Assembly: GCF_900099805.1 (NCBI RefSeq)
Contig: NZ_FNDR01000002.1
Span: 248,001 to 312,000, forward strand
Length of the DNA stretch: 64,000 bases
Source of the DNA: Variovorax sp. OV700
GTDB lineage: Bacteria > Pseudomonadota > Gammaproteobacteria > Burkholderiales > Burkholderiaceae_C
Reading direction: 5' to 3'
The notes beneath the pieces were generated by a model, which had not been told where the DNA came from, searched no databases, and worked only from the letters and a program-made list of their open reading frames with translations. Positions 48,143 to 58,690 of this stretch are shown piece after piece (position 1 is the first letter of the stretch; each line of letters begins with the position of its first letter). A program made the position numbers and the translations under genes.

Positions 48143-50142
48143 GCGATCCATCATTCGACGAACAGCGCCGGCGGCTCTGCCTCGGCACGCTCGGCGCCGC
48201 CCTTGGCGGTACGGCAATGGCCCAATTCAACCCTTCGAGGACACCCGACATGGCAGGCACAACCACCGCCCCCGACCTCATCTTGCACAACGGCCGCTTT
48301 ACCACGCTGGACCGTGCCAACCCCGTGGCCGATACTGTGGCCATCAAGGACGGCCGCTTCACCCGGGTGGGCCGCGCGCAAGACATCCTGCCGCTGGCGA
48401 GCAGCGGCACCCGCGTGATCGACCTGCAGGGCAGGCGCGTGCTGCCGGGCCTGATCGACAACCATCTGCATATCATCCGCGGCGGCCTCAACTTCAACCT
48501 CGAACTGCGCTGGGACGGCGTGCGCAGCCTGGCCGACGCGATGGCCATGCTGAAGCGCCAGGTCGCCATCACGCCCGCGCCACAATGGGTGCGCGTGGTG
48601 GGCGGCTTCACTGAACACCAGTTCGTTGAAAAGCGACTGCCGACCATCGAAGAGCTCAACGCGGTGGCGCCCGACACGCCGGTGTTCCTGCTGCACCTGT
48701 ACGACCGTGCGCTGCTCAACGGCGCCGCGCTGCGTGCGGTGGGCTACACCAAGGACACGCCCGCGCCACCCGGCGGCGAGATCGTGCGCGACGCAGCCGG
48801 CAACCCCACCGGCCTGCTGCTGGCCAAGCCCAATGCGTCGATCCTCTACGCCACCCTGGCCAAGGGGCCGAAGCTGCCCTTCGAATACCAGCTCAATTCC
48901 ACGCGCCACTTCATGCGCGAGCTCAACCGACTGGGCGTGACCGGCGCCATCGACGCGGGCGGCGGCTTCCAGAATTTTCCCGAGGACTACCAGGTGATTC
49001 AGCAGCTGTCCGATGCCGGCCAGCTCACCATCCGCCTGGCCTACAACCTCTTCACGCAAAAGCCCAAGCAGGAGAAGCAGGACTTCCTCAACTGGACCGC
49101 CACGTCGAAATACAAGCAGGGCGACGACTACTTCCGCCACAACGGCGCGGGCGAGATGCTGGTCTTCTCGGCCGCCGACTTCGAGGACTTCCGCCAGCCG
49201 CGGCCCGACATGGCGCCCGAGATGGAAGGCGATCTGGAAGAAGTGGTGCGTGTGCTGGTGCAGAACAAGTGGCCGTGGCGCATGCACGCGACCTACGACG
49301 AGACCATCGACCGCGCGCTCGGCGTGTTCGAGAAGGTCAACCGCGACACGCCACTCGCGGGCCTGAACTGGTTCTTCGACCACTGCGAGACCATCTCCGA
49401 GAAATCGATCGACCGCATCGCCGCGCTGGGCGGCGGCATCGCGGTGCAGCACCGCATGGCCTACCAGGGCGAATACTTCGTCGAGCGCTACGGCGCCGGT
49501 GCGGCCGAGGCCACGCCGCCGGTCAAGCGCATGCTCGAGAAGGGCGTGAAGGTGTCCGCGGGCACCGACGCCACGCGCGTCGCCTCGTACAACCCGTGGG
49601 TGTCGCTCTCGTGGCTGGTCACCGGCAAGACGGTGGGCGGCATGCAGCTCTACCCGCAGCGCAATTGCCTCGACCGCGAGGCCGCGCTTCGCATGTGGAC
49701 CGAGAACGTGACCTGGTTCTCCAACGAGATCGGCAAGAAGGGCCGCATCGAGGCCGGCATGCTCGCCGACCTGGTGGTGCCCGACCGCGACTTCTTCGCC
49801 TGCGCCGAATCGGAGATCGCCGACACCACGGCGCTCTTGACCATGGTGGGCGGCAAGGTGGTGTATGGCGCCGGGCCGTTCCAGTCGCACGACGAGGGCG
49901 CGCCGCCGCCGGCCATGCCCGACTGGTCCCCGGTGCGCAGCTTCGGCGGCTATGCCGGCTGGGGCGATGCCGAGGGCGCACCGCTGCAAAAGGCGATGCG
50001 CCACGCGGCCATGTCCTGCGCCTGCGCCAACAACTGCAGCGTGCACGGTCACCAGCACGCGACGGCCTGGAGCAGCAAGCTGCCGATCGCGGACCTCAAG
50101 AGCTTCTGGGGCGCGCTCGGCTGCGCCTGCTGGGCGGTGTGA
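48139..50142 (+). CDS. Exported amidohydrolase (YtcJ-like)
   Basis: A 667-residue metal-dependent hydrolase. An N-terminal segment (RRRLCLGTLGAALGGTAMAQ) looks like a twin-arginine-type or poorly cleaved export signal. The amidohydrolase core has ILHNGRFTTLD, DNHLHIIRGG (first metal His pair), GAIDAGGGFQNF, WFFDHCET, GVKVSAGTDATR and GRIEAGMLADLVVPD. YtcJ-type enzymes act on cyclic amides or esters; no substrate is known. The last 45 residues are cysteine-rich (SCACANNCSVHGHQHATA, then LGCACWAV), unlike ordinary family members. The start overlaps the XapX gene; the stop overlaps the DoxX gene. Confidence 0.9.
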   Translation: MSDPSFDEQRRRLCLGTLGAALGGTAMAQFNPSRTPDMAGTTTAPDLILHNGRFTTLDRANPVADTVAIKDGRFTRVGRAQDILPLASSGTRVIDLQGRRVLPGLIDNHLHIIRGGLNFNLELRWDGVRSLADAMAMLKRQVAITPAPQWVRVVGGFTEHQFVEKRLPTIEELNAVAPDTPVFLLHLYDRALLNGAALRAVGYTKDTPAPPGGEIVRDAAGNPTGLLLAKPNASILYATLAKGPKLPFEYQLNSTRHFMRELNRLGVTGAIDAGGGFQNFPEDYQVIQQLSDAGQLTIRLAYNLFTQKPKQEKQDFLNWTATSKYKQGDDYFRHNGAGEMLVFSAADFEDFRQPRPDMAPEMEGDLEEVVRVLVQNKWPWRMHATYDETIDRALGVFEKVNRDTPLAGLNWFFDHCETISEKSIDRIAALGGGIAVQHRMAYQGEYFVERYGAGAAEATPPVKRMLEKGVKVSAGTDATRVASYNPWVSLSWLVTGKTVGGMQLYPQRNCLDREAALRMWTENVTWFSNEIGKKGRIEAGMLADLVVPDRDFFACAESEIADTTALLTMVGGKVVYGAGPFQSHDEGAPPPAMPDWSPVRSFGGYAGWGDAEGAPLQKAMRHAAMSCACANNCSVHGHQHATAWSSKLPIADLKSFWGALGCACWAV

Positions 50143-50543
50143 TGACGAACCGCTGGCAACCCATCCCCGCACTGCGCTGGATCGCCTTGCTGTTGCTGTG
50201 CGCGGCCTACCTGCAGGGCGGCTTCAACAAGGCCGTGGATTTCAACGCATCCATCGCGGAGATGAACCACTTCGGCCTGTCGCCCGCGGCGCCGCTGGCG
50301 GTGGCCGTCATCGTGCTGGAACTGGGCGCCTCGGTGCTCATCCTCACAGGCTTCCTGCGGTGGCTCGGCGCGCTCGCGCTGGGCGGCTTCACGCTGCTCG
50401 CGACCTTCGTCGCGCTGCGCTTCTGGGAGATGCCTCAGCCCGAGCGCTTCATGGCAGCCAACTCCTTCTTCGAGCACCTGGGGCTGGTCGGCGGGTTTCT
50501 GCTGGTGGCCTGGCATGACCTGAAAGAACGTACTCATGACTGA
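50142..50543 (+). CDS. DoxX family membrane protein
   Basis: A 133-residue protein with four hydrophobic segments (WIALLLLCAAYLQGGFNKAV, AAPLAVAVIVLELGASVLIL, then GALALGGFTLLATFVALRFW and HLGLVGGFLLVAWHDL). The PheAsn-Lys and Leu-Glu-Leu-Gly-Ala motifs are typical of DoxX. DoxX proteins are associated with membrane redox or oxidative stress complexes. Start codon overlaps the preceding stop; end overlaps the MFS gene. Confidence 0.92.
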   Translation: MTNRWQPIPALRWIALLLLCAAYLQGGFNKAVDFNASIAEMNHFGLSPAAPLAVAVIVLELGASVLILTGFLRWLGALALGGFTLLATFVALRFWEMPQPERFMAANSFFEHLGLVGGFLLVAWHDLKERTHD

Positions 50544-52137
50544 TGCCCTCAAGACTGCTGTTCCTTCGCAGCCCGGCGCCTTCGCGCCGCTGCGCCAGCC
50601 GGTGTTCGCGGTGCTGTGGGCCGCCACCGTGCTCGGCAACATCGGCAGCTTCATGCGCGACGTGGCCAGCTCGTGGCTGGTGACCGATCTTTCGGCCAAC
50701 CCGACCGCGGTGGCGCTGATCCAGACCGCGGCCACGCTGCCGATCTTCCTGCTGGCGATTCCGGCCGGCGTGCTGTCGGACATCCTCGACCGGCGGCGCT
50801 TCCTGATCTTCGTGCAGCTGGTGCTCGCGGCCGTCAGCGGCACGCTGCTGGTGCTCTCGCACACCGGCGCGCTCACCGTCGAGTACCTCATTGCGCTGAC
50901 CTTCGTGGGCGGCATCGGCGCTGCGCTGATGGGGCCGACCTGGCAGTCGATCGTGCCTGAGCTCGTGCCGCGGGCCGAGCTCAAGGGCGCGGTGGCACTG
51001 AACTCGCTGGGCATCAACATCGCGCGCTCCATCGGCCCGGCCGCGGGCGGGCTGATCCTCGCGAGCTTCGGTGCAGCGGTCACCTACGGGATCGACGTGC
51101 TGAGCTATGCGTTCGTGATTGCCGCGCTCCTGTGGTGGAAGCGCCCGGCCGCCGTCGACAGCGGCCTGTCCGAGAACTTCCTGGGCGCCTTCCGCGCCGG
51201 CCTGCGCTACACGCGCGCCAGCCGCGAGCTGCACGTGGTGCTGCTGCGTGCGGCCGTGTTCTTCCTGTTCGCCAGTTCGGTCTGGGCGCTGCTGCCGCTG
51301 GTCGCGCGCCAGATGCTCGGCGGCACGGCCGGTTTCTACGGCGTGCTGCTGGGTGCGGTGGGCGCCGGCGCGATCGCCGGCGCGCTGGTCATGCCGAGGC
51401 TGCGCGCAAGGCTCGACGCCGACGGGCTCATCCTGCTCGCATCGCTGCTCACCGCGGCCGTGATGGGCAGCCTCGTGTTCGCGCCACCGAAGTGGCTCGC
51501 GGTGCTGTTGCTGCTGGTGCTGGGGCTCGGCTGGATCATTGCGCTCACCACGCTCAACGGCGTGGCCCAATCCATCCTGCCGAACTGGGTGCGCGGGCGC
51601 GGGCTGGCGGTGTACCTCACCGTCTTCAACGGCGCCATGGCCGCCGGCAGCCTGGGCTGGGGCCTGGTGGCGCAGCAAGTGGGGGTGCCGGCGACGCTGG
51701 TGGTGGGTGCGGTGGGGCTCGTGGCGGTGGCGCTCGCGTTCCACCGCGTGAAGCTGCCGGCCGGTGAGGCTGACCTGCAGCCCTCCAACCACTGGCCCGA
51801 GCCGCTCGTTGCAGAGCCCGTGGCGCACGACCGCGGGCCCGTGATGATCCAGGTCGAATACCGCATCCGCAAGGACGACCGCGCCGCGTTCCTCGCCGTG
51901 ATGAGGCGGCTCTCGCTGGAGCGCCGGCGCGACGGCGCCTACGCTTGGGGCATCACTGAGCACACGGTCGATGCCGAGCGCATCGTGGAGTGGTTTCTCG
52001 TCGAGTCGTGGGCCGAGCACCTGCGCCAGCACCATCGCGTGTCGCACGCCGACGCCGATCTGCAAGGCGAGGCCATGCGCTTTCACATGGGGCCGGGCAA
52101 GCCCGAGGTGCATCACTTCCTCTCGATCGAGGGATGA
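50536..52137 (+). CDS. MFS exporter (MFS_3/EntS-like) with C-terminal monooxygenase-like domain
   Basis: A 533-residue transporter. Residues 1 to about 415 form a 12-helix MFS of the enterobactin-exporter type (VLGNIGSFMRDVASSWLVTD, LSDILDRRRFLIFVQLVLA and GPTWQSIVPELVPR motifs). From about residue 435 a soluble domain with the pattern of the antibiotic-biosynthesis-monooxygenase dimer (MIQVEYRIRKDDRAAFLAVM, ITEHTVDAERIVEWFLVESW, HHRVSHAD) follows; this fusion is standard for MFS_3 proteins. As the last gene of the pirin operon it may export the compound that the operon detoxifies. Confidence 0.9.
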   Translation: MTDALKTAVPSQPGAFAPLRQPVFAVLWAATVLGNIGSFMRDVASSWLVTDLSANPTAVALIQTAATLPIFLLAIPAGVLSDILDRRRFLIFVQLVLAAVSGTLLVLSHTGALTVEYLIALTFVGGIGAALMGPTWQSIVPELVPRAELKGAVALNSLGINIARSIGPAAGGLILASFGAAVTYGIDVLSYAFVIAALLWWKRPAAVDSGLSENFLGAFRAGLRYTRASRELHVVLLRAAVFFLFASSVWALLPLVARQMLGGTAGFYGVLLGAVGAGAIAGALVMPRLRARLDADGLILLASLLTAAVMGSLVFAPPKWLAVLLLLVLGLGWIIALTTLNGVAQSILPNWVRGRGLAVYLTVFNGAMAAGSLGWGLVAQQVGVPATLVVGAVGLVAVALAFHRVKLPAGEADLQPSNHWPEPLVAEPVAHDRGPVMIQVEYRIRKDDRAAFLAVMRRLSLERRRDGAYAWGITEHTVDAERIVEWFLVESWAEHLRQHHRVSHADADLQGEAMRFHMGPGKPEVHHFLSIEG

Positions 52138-52225
52138 CGATCGGGGCAGCCGGGCGGGCGTCAATCTGGCAGGAAGCATGAGGTCATTGGTTGCTTCTGC
52201 GTCGCGCACTGCATAGACTCGCTGC

Positions 52226-52345
52226 ATGACTACCGCCCTTGTCTGCACCCATGCCGTTCTGGCCACGCTGCTCCTCGCAGCGGCCTGCGCGCGTGCGCTC
52301 GCAAACAAAAAGGCGCGCCGCGAGCTGACGCCAGCACACTCCTGA
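52226..52345 (+). CDS. Possible 39-residue membrane peptide
   Basis: A short frame (MTTALVCTHAVLATLLLAAA, then a basic tail ending ARRELTPAHS) with one hydrophobic helix and charged C-terminus, in the 320-bp gap between the MFS and Rnk genes. There is no clear Shine-Dalgarno. The composition is that of a small membrane protein. Low confidence. Confidence 0.35.
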   Translation: MTTALVCTHAVLATLLLAAACARALANKKARRELTPAHS

Positions 52346-52460
52346 GCCCGGCGGTCCGCTTTCTCCCTTTCAGCGCAACCATCGACCGCCGGGCACAAAG
52401 ACCCGCGCTATAGCGACCGCCAGCCCCGTGGGCGGCGATCGCATTCGATGGAGTGCGTCG

Positions 52461-52862
52461 ATGCATGCAACGATCAACGGCGAGCGCACGCTCACCGGCC
52501 TTGACTTCGCCCGCCTGAGCAAGCTGCTCGAGCGCCAGCGATCGCCGAGCCTGGCCGACTTGCTCGCCAGCGCGGAGATCACGAGCTCGCGCGCGGTTCA
52601 CCCGGGCGTGGTGACGATGAACTCGAAGGTCGAGATCGTCGACGTGCGCACACGCGCGCAGCAGGCTCTCACCATCTGCTACCCCGAAGATGCCGACCCT
52701 GCGGCGGGCCTCATCTCCGTGCTCTCTCCGGTGGGCAACGGCCTGCTGGGCCTGCGCGCTGGAGAGACGGCGAAATGGCGGACGCCGAACGGCGGCGAGT
52801 GCGCCGCTGAAGTGAAGGCCATCCTCTTCCAGCCCGAGGCCACGGGCGACTACGCGACGTAG
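52461..52862 (+). CDS. rnk: Rnk/GreA-C-like nucleoside diphosphate kinase regulator
   Basis: A 133-residue protein with a short N-terminal coiled region (DFARLSKLLERQRS) and the GreA/GreB-type C-terminal domain (VTMNSKVEIVDVRTRAQQAL, YPEDADPAAGLISVLSPVGN, GLLGLRAGE). Rnk binds RNA polymerase in the secondary channel without acting as a transcript cleavage factor. The ATG at 52461 has GGAG nine bases upstream. A common stand-alone gene; the UspA gene follows 120 bp later. Confidence 0.9.
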   Translation: MHATINGERTLTGLDFARLSKLLERQRSPSLADLLASAEITSSRAVHPGVVTMNSKVEIVDVRTRAQQALTICYPEDADPAAGLISVLSPVGNGLLGLRAGETAKWRTPNGGECAAEVKAILFQPEATGDYAT

Positions 52863-52983
52863 TCACGGCCGTTACCCGGCTCGAACACAAGCCGCTTTTC
52901 CAACACGCGCTGCCGGCACCAAGGCTTTTGGACACCCCGTCGTGGGCCGGGTGCGGGCGCAGCCATTGCCAAAGGATCTTGCA

Positions 52984-53949
52984 ATGATTCCCCGTTCTCT
53001 TCTTGCGATCACCGATTTCTCCGTTCAAGGCAACCACGCGCTCGACCGCGCAGCGCTCCTGTGCGCCGAACATGGCGCCTCGCTCAAGCTGCTTTGCGTC
53101 GCGTTCCCCGGAGAGCCTCCGCCCGATGCCGTATGCCGGCTCGCGCACCATGCATTGCAAATCGAACAGCGTCATGGCATCCGCGCGCGCGCCGTGAACC
53201 GGACGGCTTTCACTGTCGAGGACGTCCTCACCTCTACGCGCGATGCCGATCTGCTGGTCTGGGGCGCCGCGCCGGCGCGGGGCCTGCGGTCGTTCTTCAT
53301 GGGCGAGCCCGTCGAGGCCGTGCTGCGGCAGCGCCAGTGTCCGGTCCTCGTCGTGCGGCGACCGGCCTCGGGGCCCTACCGCAGCCTGGTCGTGGCGGTC
53401 GATTTTTCCGAGGCGTCGCGCGACCTGGTGGCGCTCGGCGCTGCGCTCAACCAGCAGGCCCGCATCGAGCTGTTCCACGCCATCAGCACCGCCAATGAGG
53501 GCAAGCTGCGCTACGCGGAGGTCTCGGAGCAGGCGATCAAGGCGTACCGCAACGAATGCCTGCGACATGCGCGCGACCGGATGTTCTGGCTCACCGACTC
53601 GTACGAGGCGCGCCGCAACCGCGTGCTGTCGGCCATCGGGCACGGGAACCCGGCGCGCCAGGTGCTGGTGCAGCAGCAGCGCAGCGGCGCCGAGCTCGTC
53701 GTCGTCGGCAAGCATCCCGCCTCGGCGCTCTCGGACTTCTTTTTCGGCAGCGTGGCCCAGCGCGTGCTCAACGGCGGCGCCGGCGATGTCCTGGTGGTGC
53801 CGCACGGCAGCCACGACCTGGCCCGGCGTGCCGCGGTACGCGGGCAGCCTTCAGCAGGCCAGCGCGTGGTGCGCCGCCTGCGCGCCGGCATACCCGACGA
53901 GCCGGCGATCCATCGGCTCGGCGCCACCGGCAACGGTTCTATACGCTGA
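52984..53949 (+). CDS. Tandem universal stress protein
   Basis: A 321-residue protein with two UspA-like halves. The second half has the ATP-binding Gly-x2-Gly-x9-Gly-x-(S/T) near its end (GKHPASALSDFFFGSVAQRV), preceded by ELVVVGKH; the first half has a degenerate copy (GAAPARGLRSFFMGEPVEAV). Strand beginnings LLAITDFS and LVVAVDFS mark each half. Such proteins help survival of stationary-phase, oxidative or envelope stress. Its end overlaps the convergent IorB-like gene by 11 bp. AAAGGA precedes the ATG. Confidence 0.93.
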   Translation: MIPRSLLAITDFSVQGNHALDRAALLCAEHGASLKLLCVAFPGEPPPDAVCRLAHHALQIEQRHGIRARAVNRTAFTVEDVLTSTRDADLLVWGAAPARGLRSFFMGEPVEAVLRQRQCPVLVVRRPASGPYRSLVVAVDFSEASRDLVALGAALNQQARIELFHAISTANEGKLRYAEVSEQAIKAYRNECLRHARDRMFWLTDSYEARRNRVLSAIGHGNPARQVLVQQQRSGAELVVVGKHPASALSDFFFGSVAQRVLNGGAGDVLVVPHGSHDLARRAAVRGQPSAGQRVVRRLRAGIPDEPAIHRLGATGNGSIR

Positions 53950-56191
53950 AAGGCAGCTGTCGCAGCGGCTTGCCGGTGAGCTGGACGATGGCGTTCGCGA
54001 AGGCCGGTGCCAGCGGCGGCAGGCCCGGCTCGCCGATGCCCTTCGGCGGCTCCGCGCTCGGCACGATGTGCACCGCGAACTCCGGCATGTCGGTGATGCG
54101 CGGGACCGCGAAGTCGCCGAAGTTGCTTTGCTGCACGACGCCGTCCTTCAGCGTGATGGCGGCGCCGGGCAGGCACATCGACAGGCCCATCACCGCAGCG
54201 CCCTGCACCTGCGCCTCGACGCTGCGCGGGTTCACGGCGAGGTTGCAATGCACGCCGGCCGTGGCCCGGTGCAGCACCGGCTGGCCGTCCTTCACCGAAG
54301 CTTCCACCACGTAGGCCACCACGGACTCGAAGGACTCGTGCACCGCCACGCCCCAGGCGCGGCCGGCGGGCAGCTGTTTCTTGCCGTAGCCGCTCTGGTC
54401 CACCGCGAGTTGCAAGGCAGCGCGGTGGCGCGGGTGCTTGTCGCCGAAGAGTTGCATCCGATAGGCCACGGGGTCTTGCTTTGTGCTGCGTGCGATCTCG
54501 TCGATCAGCGTCTCCATCACGAAGGCGGTGTGGGTGGAGCCCACGCTGCGCCACCACAGCACGGGCACGTTGACCTTGGGATGGTGCACGGTCAGGCGCA
54601 TCGGGATCGGGTACGGTTCGCGCATGCCTTCGGTGGCCGTCGCGTCGATGCCGTCCTTCACCTGGAACGACTCGAACACCGTGCCCGTGAGGATCGACTG
54701 GCCCACAATGACGTGGTCCCAGGCCAGCACCTTGCCGCGCTCGTCGAAGCCGATGCGCGCGCGGTGCAGGTGCATGGGGCGGTAGTAGCCGCCCTTGATG
54801 TCGTCCTCGCGGCTGTATAGCAGGCGCACCGGTGCGTTCAGGCCCGCGGTGCGCGCGGCCTTGGCGATCTCGCAGGCCTCGACCACGTAGTCGCTCGAGC
54901 CCACGAAGCGCCGGCCGAAGCCGCCGCCCGCCATCTGCACATGGACGCTCACCTGCTCGGGCTTGAGGCCCAGCACGCGCGCCGCCGCGGCCGCGTCCAG
55001 CCCTGCGCTCTGGGTGCCGACCCAGAGCTCGGCGCGGTCGCCCGAGAGCTTCACGGTGCAGTTCAGCGGCTCCATCGGCGCATGGGCCAGGTAGGGGAAC
55101 ACGAACTCGGCTTCGAGCTTGCGAGGGGCCTTGGCCAGGGGCGCCATGTCGGCGTCGAACTTGCGCGGGCCCGGCTTTGCGGCCAGCTCGCGGTATTGCA
55201 CCAGTTGCCTGTCGCTGTCGACCTTCTCGACCGCCGACGTATCCCATTGCAGCTTCAGTGCATCGCGGCCCAGCTTGGCGGGCCAGTAGCCGTCGGCCAC
55301 CACCGCCACGCCTTCGCCGCCGCGATCCAGCGGCACGCGCAGCACGGCCTTCACGCCCTTCACGGCGCGCGCAGCACCGTCATCGATCGACTTGAGGCGC
55401 GCACCGAACACCGGCGGGTGCGCGACCACGGCCGTGAGCTGGCCCGCATGCTTGACGTCGATGCCAAAGTCTTGGCGTCCGCTGCTCTTGGCGGGCGCAT
55501 CGAGCCGCGTGGTCGGCTGGCCGATGATCCTGAATTCCTTCGGATCCTTCAGCGTGACCTTCTCGGGCACGGGCAACGCCATCGCGGCTTCAGCCAGTTC
55601 GCCGTAGCCGAGCTTGCGGCCTCCCGGGCCGAGCACCGTTCCGGCCCGCGTGCGCAGTGTGGCCACGTCGACGTTCCATCGCGCCGCGGCCGCGGACAGC
55701 AGCATGGCCCGCGCGCGCGCGCCGAGCTCGCGGTACTGCGTGAAGCTGTTCTTGATCGAGTTGGAACCGCCCGTAAGGTGCATGCCGAAGACCGGGTCGT
55801 GGTAGGCCGCGTCGTTGGTGCCGCTCTTGCTGCGCACCAGGCTCCAGTCGGCATCCAGCTCCTCGGCCAGGATCATCGGCAGGCCCGTCTGCACCCCTTG
55901 GCCGAATTCAAGCCTGTTATGCGTCACGGTGACTTCGCCGTTGGCGGCGATCTGCACGAAGGCCAGCGGCTGCTGCGTGGGCTTGAGTGCGCCGGCCGGC
56001 TTTGCCGCGCCATCAGCCTGTGCCATGGCCAGGTGCGGAAACGCGCCGATCGCCAGGCCGCCGACGCCGGCCAGCTTCAGGAAGCTGCGGCGCGGCAGGG
56101 CGGCGGCTGCGGCTTCGTCGGGTTGGCCTGGGGCCAAAAGGCGCTGCAGCGCGCGCGGCAGTTCGCGGGGGTCGATGTGGGTGGGCAACAT
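53939..56191 (-). CDS. Molybdenum hydroxylase large subunit, IorB/aldehyde-oxidase type
   Basis: A 750-residue protein with a twin-arginine signal ([19 protein letters not shown] near residue 35), so it is exported folded. The body is the xanthine-oxidase superfamily Moco domain in its periplasmic single-large-subunit form: [62 protein letters not shown]-like [15 protein letters not shown] and the active-site Glu region [19 protein letters not shown]. Such enzymes hydroxylate N-heterocycles or oxidise aldehydes and pass electrons through the 2Fe-2S subunit to a cytochrome c. The three genes 57117-53939 form one operon (cytochrome c, small subunit, large subunit). Confidence 0.93.
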   Translation of the reverse strand: MLPTHIDPRELPRALQRLLAPGQPDEAAAAALPRRSFLKLAGVGGLAIGAFPHLAMAQADGAAKPAGALKPTQQPLAFVQIAANGEVTVTHNRLEFGQGVQTGLPMILAEELDADWSLVRSKSGTNDAAYHDPVFGMHLTGGSNSIKNSFTQYRELGARARAMLLSAAAARWNVDVATLRTRAGTVLGPGGRKLGYGELAEAAMALPVPEKVTLKDPKEFRIIGQPTTRLDAPAKSSGRQDFGIDVKHAGQLTAVVAHPPVFGARLKSIDDGAARAVKGVKAVLRVPLDRGGEGVAVVADGYWPAKLGRDALKLQWDTSAVEKVDSDRQLVQYRELAAKPGPRKFDADMAPLAKAPRKLEAEFVFPYLAHAPMEPLNCTVKLSGDRAELWVGTQSAGLDAAAAARVLGLKPEQVSVHVQMAGGGFGRRFVGSSDYVVEACEIAKAARTAGLNAPVRLLYSREDDIKGGYYRPMHLHRARIGFDERGKVLAWDHVIVGQSILTGTVFESFQVKDGIDATATEGMREPYPIPMRLTVHHPKVNVPVLWWRSVGSTHTAFVMETLIDEIARSTKQDPVAYRMQLFGDKHPRHRAALQLAVDQSGYGKKQLPAGRAWGVAVHESFESVVAYVVEASVKDGQPVLHRATAGVHCNLAVNPRSVEAQVQGAAVMGLSMCLPGAAITLKDGVVQQSNFGDFAVPRITDMPEFAVHIVPSAEPPKGIGEPGLPPLAPAFANAIVQLTGKPLRQLPFSV

Positions 56192-56204
56192 GGTGGGTGC
56201 TCTT

Positions 56205-56678
<474 letters not shown>

Positions 56679-56739
56679 GGGCGGATCTCCGAAGGGGGGA
56701 GGAATGAAAGAAAGAAAAAAATCAGAAGCGATCCGGCGG

Positions 56740-57117
56740 CTACTTGGCGCCGTCGGCCAGCCACTGCGCGAGCGCTTGCAGATCCCCATCGGGAACTTGC
56801 GCTTGCGGCGGCATCGGCATGGAACCCCACTTGCCCGAGCTGCCGGCCTTGATGCTGGCCGCAAGTTGCGCGGCCGTTCCTTTGCCGTCGCCGTATTTCG
56901 CCCCGATGTCCTGCCACGAGGGACCGAGCCCTTTCGTGGCGGGTTGATGGCATGCGACGCATGTGTACTTTTGCGCTAGCGCCTGGCTGGCCGCGGCGTC
57001 AGTTGGCGATGCGATGCCCGCGCAGGTCGCAACCACCGCGGCGAGAGTCGCCGCGAGGGAATGCCGAACGGCTGTGGTGCGCTCGACTGCGGCTCGCGTT
57101 GTGCGTGCTCTTGCCAT
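56740..57117 (-). CDS. Class I cytochrome c
   Basis: A 125-residue cytochrome with a signal sequence (RHSLAATLAAVVATCAGIAS, cleavage near Ala-Ser) and one haem c site Cys-Val-Ala-Cys-His (YTCVACHQPATKGLGPSW); the axial Met is in SMPMPP, as in c551/c5 types. First gene of the molybdenum hydroxylase operon, most likely the direct electron acceptor of the enzyme. Start ATG 57117. Confidence 0.93.
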   Translation of the reverse strand: MARARTTRAAVERTTAVRHSLAATLAAVVATCAGIASPTDAAASQALAQKYTCVACHQPATKGLGPSWQDIGAKYGDGKGTAAQLAASIKAGSSGKWGSMPMPPQAQVPDGDLQALAQWLADGAK

Positions 57118-57220
57118 GTCTTTGGTCTTTCGTGGGCTGTGGGTGCGCAAACTGTACGAACATGCATATGAAAGAAAAATGGGGCAATGCTGCAAACCGT
57201 GTGAAGTTAAGCTTCAAAGT

Positions 57221-58117
57221 ATGAAGCTGAACCAACTCGACGGATTGATGGCGTTTTGGAAGGTTGCGGAACATGGTGGGTTTACCGCGGCCGCCGCGGA
57301 CCTGGCGGTGTCGCCCTCTGCATTGAGCCAGGCCATCCGGCAACTCGAGGCGCGACTGGGCGTGCGCCTGTTGAACCGGACCACGCGAAGCGTGAGCCTC
57401 ACGGAAGCGGGCGAGGCCTACCTGGCGCGCGTTGGTCCGGCCCTCGGGCAGGTCATCGATGCGGGCGACGAACTCAACGCTCTCCAGGGCCGGCCTTCCG
57501 GCACCTTGCGGCTGAACGCCGCGCGGGTTTCAACCGCGCTGGTGCTGCGGCCCCTGTTGGATGGATTTTTGCGCGCCAACCCGCATGTCCACCTCGAGCT
57601 GACCAATGACGAAGGTTTCGTCGATATCGTCGAGAAGGGATTCGATGCCGGCATCCGCTTTGGCGAGAGCATTCATCGCGACATGGTGGCCGTGCCCATC
57701 GGCGGGCCGGTCGCCGTTGCGGTGGTGGCTTCGCCCGAGTACCTGCAGCGTGTGCCGGCGCCTCGGCACCCGGATGATCTCGTGCGCCACAACTGCATCC
57801 GCTTTCGCTTTGCCGCCACGGGCGCGATCTACAAGTGGGAGTTCGAGGTGGATGGCCAGCTGGTGGACTACGACATCGCGGGCAACCTCACCCTCAGCGA
57901 CACGATGTTTGGCCTGGACGCCGCGCTCGACGGTGTCGGGCTGGCCTACACCTTCGAGCAGCTGGCCCGTCCCCACATCCGGGCCAAGCGGTTGAAGCGC
58001 GTGCTGACGGCTTTCTCGCCGACCTTTCCGGGCTTCCATCTCTACTACCCCAGCCGGCACGACCAGCCCTCGAAGCTGAAGGCGCTGATCGAGTACGTCG
58101 GCCGCCACAGGCATTGA
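57221..58117 (+). CDS. LysR family transcriptional regulator
   Basis: A 298-residue LysR regulator, divergent from the cytochrome/IorAB operon over 103 bp. Winged helix: [32 protein letters not shown], then [17 protein letters not shown]; the effector domain follows, ending with the PurR-like segment [20 protein letters not shown] characteristic of DNA-binding regulators of the CrgA subgroup. It probably controls the molybdenum hydroxylase. Start ATG 57221. Confidence 0.93.
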   Translation: MKLNQLDGLMAFWKVAEHGGFTAAAADLAVSPSALSQAIRQLEARLGVRLLNRTTRSVSLTEAGEAYLARVGPALGQVIDAGDELNALQGRPSGTLRLNAARVSTALVLRPLLDGFLRANPHVHLELTNDEGFVDIVEKGFDAGIRFGESIHRDMVAVPIGGPVAVAVVASPEYLQRVPAPRHPDDLVRHNCIRFRFAATGAIYKWEFEVDGQLVDYDIAGNLTLSDTMFGLDAALDGVGLAYTFEQLARPHIRAKRLKRVLTAFSPTFPGFHLYYPSRHDQPSKLKALIEYVGRHRH

Positions 58118-58129
58118 GCGAAAGGAGTG

Positions 58130-58675
58130 TCAGCGCGGCCGCGCCAGCGTTTCGGCAAGCTCCCACAGCGATCCCATCTGCCCCGAATGAAAGAGCAGGG
58201 GCGGCGTGTCCGTCCGGGAGAAGCGCTCCACGCGGCCGAGGATGATGGTGTGGTCGCCCTCCTGATGGCGTGAGTAGGTCGAGCATTCGAAGGTCGCCAC
58301 GCTTTCGACGAGTCGCGCACATCCATTGGAGCCGACCTCGAAGGCTTCGGCAAAACGTTCGAACTTGTCCGCCGCGGGTTTGGCGAAATGCCAAGCCAGG
58401 TCGCGCTGCCCGGCGGTCAGCACGCTGAGGTTGAACGGCCGGGTTGCAAGGAACGCGTCGGCGCTGCGCGTGTCGTCGCGGATGCTCCAAAGGAGCAATG
58501 GCGGATCGAGCGACACCGAAGCGAACGAGTTGATCGTCATGCCCTCACGCTTGCCGTCCGGCGTGGTGGTGGTCACGAGGCACACCCCCGTGGGAAAGGC
58601 GCCCAGCGCCTGACGCAGTTGGCGGGCATCGACCGTCTCGGCCGCGTCGCCCGTGATGAGAGCCCAGGAGTACAT
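58130..58675 (-). CDS. graA: Flavin reductase, resorcinol hydroxylase reductase component
   Basis: A 181-residue flavin reductase of the HpaC type: GAFPTGVCLVTTTTPDGKRE, GMTINSFASVSLDPPLLLWS, FNLSVLTAGQRDLAWHFAKP and the C-terminal HTIILGRVERFSRTDTPPLL. It supplies FADH2 or FMNH2 to the partner oxygenase encoded 15 bp upstream in the same operon. The name follows the gamma-resorcylate pathway of Rhizobium (from memory). Confidence 0.85.
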   Translation of the reverse strand: MYSWALITGDAAETVDARQLRQALGAFPTGVCLVTTTTPDGKREGMTINSFASVSLDPPLLLWSIRDDTRSADAFLATRPFNLSVLTAGQRDLAWHFAKPAADKFERFAEAFEVGSNGCARLVESVATFECSTYSRHQEGDHTIILGRVERFSRTDTPPLLFHSGQMGSLWELAETLARPR

Positions 58676-58690
58676 GGCCGGTGCCTCCGA

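Noticed and set aside
51841..52134. Monooxygenase-like domain at the end of the MFS gene as a novel fusion
   Set aside because: This C-terminal domain is a regular part of MFS_3/EntS-type proteins, so it is not novel.
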